A stretch of 64,000 nucleotides of DNA from NCBI GenBank assembly GCA_905250125.1, contig CAJNOL010000586.1, positions 1 through 64,000 of the forward strand, written 5' to 3'. Position numbers and translations under genes: made by a program. Shown piece after piece: positions 59,008 through 64,000 of this stretch. How positions within the stretch are numbered: the first letter of the stretch is position 1; every line of letters begins with the position of its first letter. Source of the DNA: Rotaria sordida. Lineage: Eukaryota; Rotifera; Eurotatoria; Philodinida; Philodinidae. The notes beneath the pieces are model-generated. The model was given only the letters and a program-made list of their open reading frames with translations, did no database searches and was not told the DNA's origin.

Positions 59008-61108
59008 TTAGGGCTATTATTCGATAAGAATACCATTTTGCATGAAAACATTACGTCATACGAATAATGTTTTAAAAATTTAGTTCCATTTATTGTTTAA
59101 AGTTTTTAAGTACTCTTATTTTCAATTATTTATTTCATGAGGAAAATCTTTGCTTTTTCTTCCATCTGAATTAAAAAGATTTATTTGATTTCGGGAAACA
59201 TAAATGATTTTCTAAAAAGTTTTATTCGAATATAATATATTTGTTACTTTTTATTGAAAAACACAGAATAAAAATTATGATGTATCAGAACTACTCAATG
59301 TCGATAATGAAAGACACATTTACAGGTTTTATTTAACAAAGTTCAATTGTCATCTATTCACCATTATGAACTTATTCACATCATCAAAGTAAGAAAACTA
59401 TATTTATAGACATACGAATTAATTTACTACTTTATAGATTTCGATAACTAAAACAGACAGATAGAGTATTTTCCTACAAAACAACATCCTAATTAATTTA
59501 CATAGATGTACGCGAAATCACTAGCAAATCTATCAGTAGTATATCGATACAGATGACTGAGTGTTTTTCGGAAAAAGATACACATAATATACCTCTAGGA
59601 GATAAGCGACAATTCTTGGTTCCATAAATGTTTAGCTAGAAGTTGGAATCATGTCAAATAACCTTGAGTGAAAAAGCCAACAAAGCGTCTACGAATCCTT
59701 CGAGTATGTGTAATGCTGTCGACTGATATTCCGCATCGCTGTACAAAATATAGTGGGATATCATATGTGCTCTTAGCTCCTATCTCTACTTCTTCACTTA
59801 TTTTCACTTGTAGTATTACACTATTCTTTCTCTTTCTGTTGTTGTATTTGTAAATAAAAATGTTCAGATTTCCTTCAAACATACGATCGTCTGTTGAAAG
59901 TATCAAACGAAAAGATTCTCTTTCAATAAACAATGTTGAAATGTAACAATAGTGTTTAAAAGAAGATCATAACTATTTTACTTGGTAATCGGTTAGAAAA
60001 TAACAGTTTGACGGATTTTCATTCTTTGGAAGCAATAAAAATTCACTCTTGGTTTTTCCTATTTGTTTATTGTCAATCAATACTTGTTTTTGAAATTTGT
60101 TTCTAATAAAATTTCTTATGAATCAATTTCTCCTATGATAATAGTCATTATTTATTATCGCAAAGTTCACTTTTCAGTTTTATTTTTTCAGATTCAACAA
60201 GTACCAAAGAATGAATTAGACAAAATTATTGTCTTTTTTGCAATATTAAACAGAGTTTTCAAAATTTCATTTTTGACACCAATATCCAAAGTTTTCTGCC
60301 TATAAATAGATATCTATTTTTCGAATCTTACCAATAATGTTCTGTCGGAATGAGAAAGTCCAAACGATTCTGCTCATAAATCTTTATTATCGAATTTCGA
60401 TTTGTTTACTATGTTCTTGACTTAATTATATAACACCTGACAACAGAATCGAAAGAATATATTTTCATCTAAAGTATTGTACGCTATGACATGTGATAAT
60501 TGACAGAAACAATTATTTTATTGGCAAATAAATGCTTTTGCCAGAACGTCAATCTTTTTTTTGATTTACTTGTCTCTGTAAACAAGAATCTTCCAAAATT
60601 ACAGTAATGCAGAAATCGAACACTCGACTCGACTCGAAAATTTTTCTTTCGAGTTTTCAACTACTTAATTATTCAACTATTCAAGTATTCAGCTATTCAA
60701 ATTTGATAGTATTACAGTATTTGCCCTTTCAACTCTTCGAGATTTCTGCTCTCACCCTGACGCTGCGTTGTGTGGTGTGCTCATGAGGTTTTGCCCTCAC
60801 TCTCAGCCGCAAGATAGTTGAATATTCGAATAGTTGAATATTTTGTTGCATAGTCGAGAACTCGAAACAGTTCTTTGAGTTTTAGATGTATGAAAAAAGC
60901 TGCCGCCGTCACGACGACATTATAAAACTTCTTTCCACGCTGCTGCTGCGTCACGATTGCTTTTGAAAAAATCTGCCACTGCCGCAGCGCCATGAACATT
61001 TCTTCTATAATATGATCATTCTCGCAGGATTCCCAGCATGTGTATATGTGATTATGGGTATAGAGCTAGTTAACGACGGTAGTTTCTGTAACAATTGATG
61101 GCTATTTA
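59008..61108. other. Intergenic, no gene seen
   Basis: AT-rich with no exon chain. 60630-60990 has an inverted tract (attcaactattcaa / ttgaatattcgaatagttg) around a more GC-rich insert with gctgctgc and gccgccg runs. Confidence 0.4.
60630..60890. repeat. Inverted ATTCAACTA tract
   Basis: tttcgagttttcaacta...attcaactattcaa (about 60648-60690) is matched in inverse orientation by ttgaatattcgaatagttg...tcgagaactcgaaa (about 60820-60868). Looks like a small foldback. Confidence 0.5.
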
Positions 61109-62113
61109 CTAGAGCTGTCAAATCATCCTAAAATATTAGAAAAAACAAAAATCATTGGTCATTATGGCTTAGTAAAGCGATACAGCGGTGCCGTCACTGT
61201 ATATGACTATTATCATAGGATTTCTGATATTAGTGTATCCAATTATTCTTTCAAAGCAGAATAACTGTCTGTAGAGGGCTGCAGGTTAAGCAGTTTTGAC
61301 AATCTGTAGCCTGCCCTGCTGATATTTCGGCAACCTGACCCTGTCCTGCCCTGTGAATTTTTTCGCATATTCTGCCCTGCCCTGTCCTGAGATTTATCTC
61401 AATAACCTTTAACCTTCCCTGCCCTGCAATGTTTAAAATTAGAGTAAAATCTAGATTTGATTTATCAAGACAATTTTTAACATAATAACTAATGGTAGAA
61501 GTTCCATTAGATATTGAATATGATAATATCTCATTGCATAAAAGGTTGATATTCATTACTGGAACATTTAATACGTTATAGGTGTTCCCAAAACGAACCA
61601 TGTGATGAAGGTGGTCCCTCTTTAGCTGGAAATGCACCATTTTTCAACTTTTCTACCACCTCCTTTTTTCTTTCCACATCTTTTTTTTTGAATTTGACAT
61701 GAATGATACTTCAAAAGTAGGAAAATCCGACTAATCTCGATAAATATATGTAAAAGATTAATTGATTATGTTGATGATAATAATAGAGACAATAATAAGA
61801 TAAAATTTAAAATACTAAACATATATTTCAATAGTTATATGTATAAAAAATAGACTAGCGATACATATTTTTCTGTTGGATATCTGCAATAGCAATCTAA
61901 TTTGGTTTTCTGTTTACTTTTATTCTTTTCTTTCTGTATAATTTTATAAAAGATATCGACAATATCTAATGTACAAAATTTATCGCATGTTGACAGGTTA
62001 CGACATGCGTACCCTGCAACCTGCTCTGTAAAAAATGTTGTAACCGGCCCTGTCCTGCCCTAACAGGGCAGGGCGGGCAGGGCAGATTATCTACAACTTG
62101 CAGAGCTCTAACT
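61109..62113. mobile_element. Possible hAT-like non-autonomous element
   Basis: The left end reads tagagctgtcaaat and the right end is the complement of tagagctctgcaagttg, a pair resembling hAT ends. CCCTGCC-rich clusters lie near both sides (61305-61435, 62047-62085) in roughly inverse orientation. On the minus strand, a segment ending SNGTSTISYYVKNCLDKS (about 61460-61520) recalls the BED finger seen in hAT transposases. The 8-bp target duplication cannot be confirmed. Confidence 0.4.
62048..62082. other. GC-rich hairpin with G-quadruplex motif
   Basis: ccctgtcctgccct (62048-62061) pairs with the following agggcagggcgggcaggg. The right arm holds four GGG runs (62066-62068, 62071-62073, 62075-62077, 62080-62082) with 1-2 nt loops, a strong intramolecular G4 pattern on the + strand. 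Confidence 0.75.
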
Positions 62114-63215
62114 ACCACTTAATCTACTGGTTCTCAGTCAGTTGGCACTGAATAACTCCTATAACAAGGAGCAGACCTCGACACACTAACATCGGAATCG
62201 TTTGTTACTCTCAAAGCACTTTCATTTTATACTGATTCCAGAATGGGAAAAATCTAATGATTTTTTTATCAGATCCTTTAACAGCGTCAATAGAATTATT
62301 TTCACCATCACTTGAACAAAGAAAAAAACGAAAAAATGGAAACACATCAACCACACTAATAAAAAAAGGAAAAGCATTGAGAAGATGGAGATGGCAATGA
62401 TGATGTCTCATAAAATGATCTTGACAATATCACTTTCGAAGATAATGATGATGAAAAACAAAATAATAGTTGTAATGATTGGATTACGATTTAGTTAAGA
62501 ATAAATCAAATTGTCTATTTTTTGTTGATAGAAATTTGTTATTTTCCTGTTAATGGTATATGAATAAAAATAGTTATCAAAAACGAACAGCTATTATATA
62601 GAAATATTCTTATTTTATTAAAATAAGATAGAACAAATTTAGGAAACATCAGTTTTTTAACTTCATTTCCATTCCCAAAGTCTAAATGGGAATTCTCATT
62701 CCCATTCTCTTGGGAAAGGAATGGAAAAATTAGGGGAAAAAAAGTCGTTCCCCCAGGACACTATCATGCTCAGTTTTTCTGAACTATTGAGTAGATCATG
62801 TCTGTTAACGAGACAACTGATAGTTGTCTTTGTAATATCCAGAGAGTTCTCTTTGTGTGAGAAAAAATAACTAATCATCTTCAAAAAATTGAAGAAAAGT
62901 ATTTCACTTTTGTACAGTCAATTCAATTCCGCGAAAGATTGAAAACTGCTTGTAAAAACAATTAACCAGGTAGAAAAGCATAGTGGAGGAAAAATTTGAC
63001 CGAGAGAAAAATTTCCAGCTACTCTTTATGTTTCTAATTGTATGTATGGATAATAAGAACGAAAGAGAAAGAGAATAAGAGTGTTACTCATTTATTCATA
63101 ATCAATTTCGACTGAAGAGAAGAATATCATTGTTCTATTTGACGGGTAAGATCAAACAGAAGAAATGAGAATGGATGAAATATAAATTAAGAAACAATTC
63201 AATGTAAAGATAAAT
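62114..63215. other. Intergenic with a possible decayed coding scrap
   Basis: 62273-62398 (plus) reads SDPLTASIELFSPSLEQRKK and on to a stop; an acidic stretch (DNITFEDNDDEKQNN) follows, ending at a stop near 62494. It resembles a broken nuclear or transposon protein but has no start and has interruptions. 62660-62730 is rich in cattccc. The right end should hold the F-box gene promoter. Confidence 0.35.
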
Positions 63216-63803
63216 ATGGAATGTTTACGTGTTGAATTATTTGACTTACCTGATGAGATATTTTTAATGATTTTCAAGAAATTGGAAAATGTCGAAATAC
63301 TTTATTCTTTAATGGATGTTAACATGCGATTCAATCAGATTGTATCTGATTCCATTTTCACTACTCAAATAACATTAATGAAACAACGCTCATCGATGGA
63401 ACTTACATCTTCACTCCCTAATATAGTACTCGATCGATTTTGTTTACGAATATTACCAAAAATTCATGACAATATTAAATGGCTCAAACTTGAAACATTA
63501 TCTATGGAACGTATTCTTCTTGCTGCTAACAACTATTCTAATTTATGTCAGTTGGATATTTTTATTATGAATAAAGAAACTGATATGCACTTATTTACTG
63601 GTAAGTTATTTGATTGTTATAACCATTTTAATTATTTAGTCGTGGATAGACATTAAAAATTACGTAGTATATATTTGTTTGACATAAAATGAACATATTT
63701 TCCTCATATATTCATTAACATATGTGGCATTTAAAATGTGACCAATAAAATATCTTATGGATTTGTATTCATAGAAAATGAAATATTTCAAAATATCATT
63801 TAA
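63216..63803 (+). CDS. F-box protein, short
   Basis: The N-terminal F-box is LFDLPDEIFLMIFKKLENVE, then a Leu/Asp-rich second helix (ILYSLMDVNMRFNQIVSD); such domains bind SKP1 in SCF ubiquitin ligases. Read unspliced, the frame closes at 63656 (146 aa). A strong donor (gtaagt) at 63601 with an acceptor at 63774 would instead give exons 63216-63600 and 63775-63803 and end FT-ENEIFQNII (about 137 aa). Either way the substrate-binding repeat region (usually hundreds of residues) is missing. It may be a truncated gene-family member or continue in exons not recognised. An aataaa signal at about 63744 favours an end near here. Confidence 0.65.
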
Positions 63804-64000
63804 AGCTTCTTATATCGAATGAGTCATGTTCGCAATTCACTTATAAGTCACCCGACAGCAAAAATAGTACATAGAGGGAGATATATGTTGCTAAAAACGA
63901 CTTCTCTCTTTTCGTCACCTTCTCTTTTTCCAAGAAGCTGCTCGTCATCGACAAGTCATATCGCTTCATTCCTTTCATCTTTTATTTTCTGTGATTTTTC

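Noticed and set aside
61251-61640. 129-aa minus-strand open frame as a host gene
   Set aside because: The C-terminal half is translated CCCTGCC repeat; the only protein-like part is a BED-finger-like scrap, so it is treated as transposon debris.
1-64000. CRISPR array, operon or prokaryotic system
   Set aside because: No regularly spaced identical repeats and no tightly packed co-directional genes; introns throughout show nuclear eukaryotic DNA.

Overview
This is a eukaryotic window, strongly AT-rich, with no operons. Its genes are split by many small GT-AG introns, mostly about 50-70 nt, and it carries DNA-transposon debris. The identifiable genes are metazoan types: a RAD1 checkpoint clamp, kynurenine 3-monooxygenase, a tetraspanin, an endosomal Na+/H+ exchanger, a calponin-homology protein, a PHF24-like PHD/EF-hand protein and a metzincin protease. 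Compact introns, an F-box gene, a ZZ-patatin gene and mariner/foldback relics fit a small invertebrate such as a bdelloid rotifer. That assignment is an inference from style; no species marker is present.

Layout: 0-10 kb holds a ZZ-finger patatin phospholipase (-), a dead mariner (-), a small two-exon HAD-fold gene (-) and two foldback elements. 10-15 kb holds RAD1 (-) and a divergently transcribed uncharacterised seven-exon gene (+). 15-18 kb shows no gene. 18-21 kb holds a CH-domain protein (-) and a tetraspanin (+). 22.9-24.9 kb is a complete nine-exon KMO (-). 25-29.8 kb is intergenic with degenerate repeats. 29.8-41.2 kb carries three + strand genes: a small TSP1-like membrane protein, the PHF24-like gene and the long NHE6/7/9-type exchanger with alternative 3' exons. 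41.4-42.4 kb is a decayed EGF-domain gene (-). 43.8-46 kb has two secreted proteins (+), one ferritin-like but apparently lacking the iron site and one metzincin, followed directly by a 1.25 kb near-palindrome. 48.5-50.7 kb has two uncharacterised + strand genes. There is an assembly gap of 100 N at 52298-52397. 54.0-54.6 kb is a 102-residue gene (-) that needs a GC-AG intron. 55.7-63.2 kb is mostly mobile-element debris (foldback, hAT-like, G-quadruplex hairpin). An F-box gene (+) lies at the right edge.

The genes do not form one pathway; they are ordinary neighbours. The most unusual feature is a series of unrelated foldback elements, at least two of which share a plan of two direct units followed by the same two units inverted. 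Exon boundaries were worked out by hand from splice consensus, reading frame and protein-family continuity. Every spliced model given as complete sums to a whole number of codons, but none has been checked against RNA.
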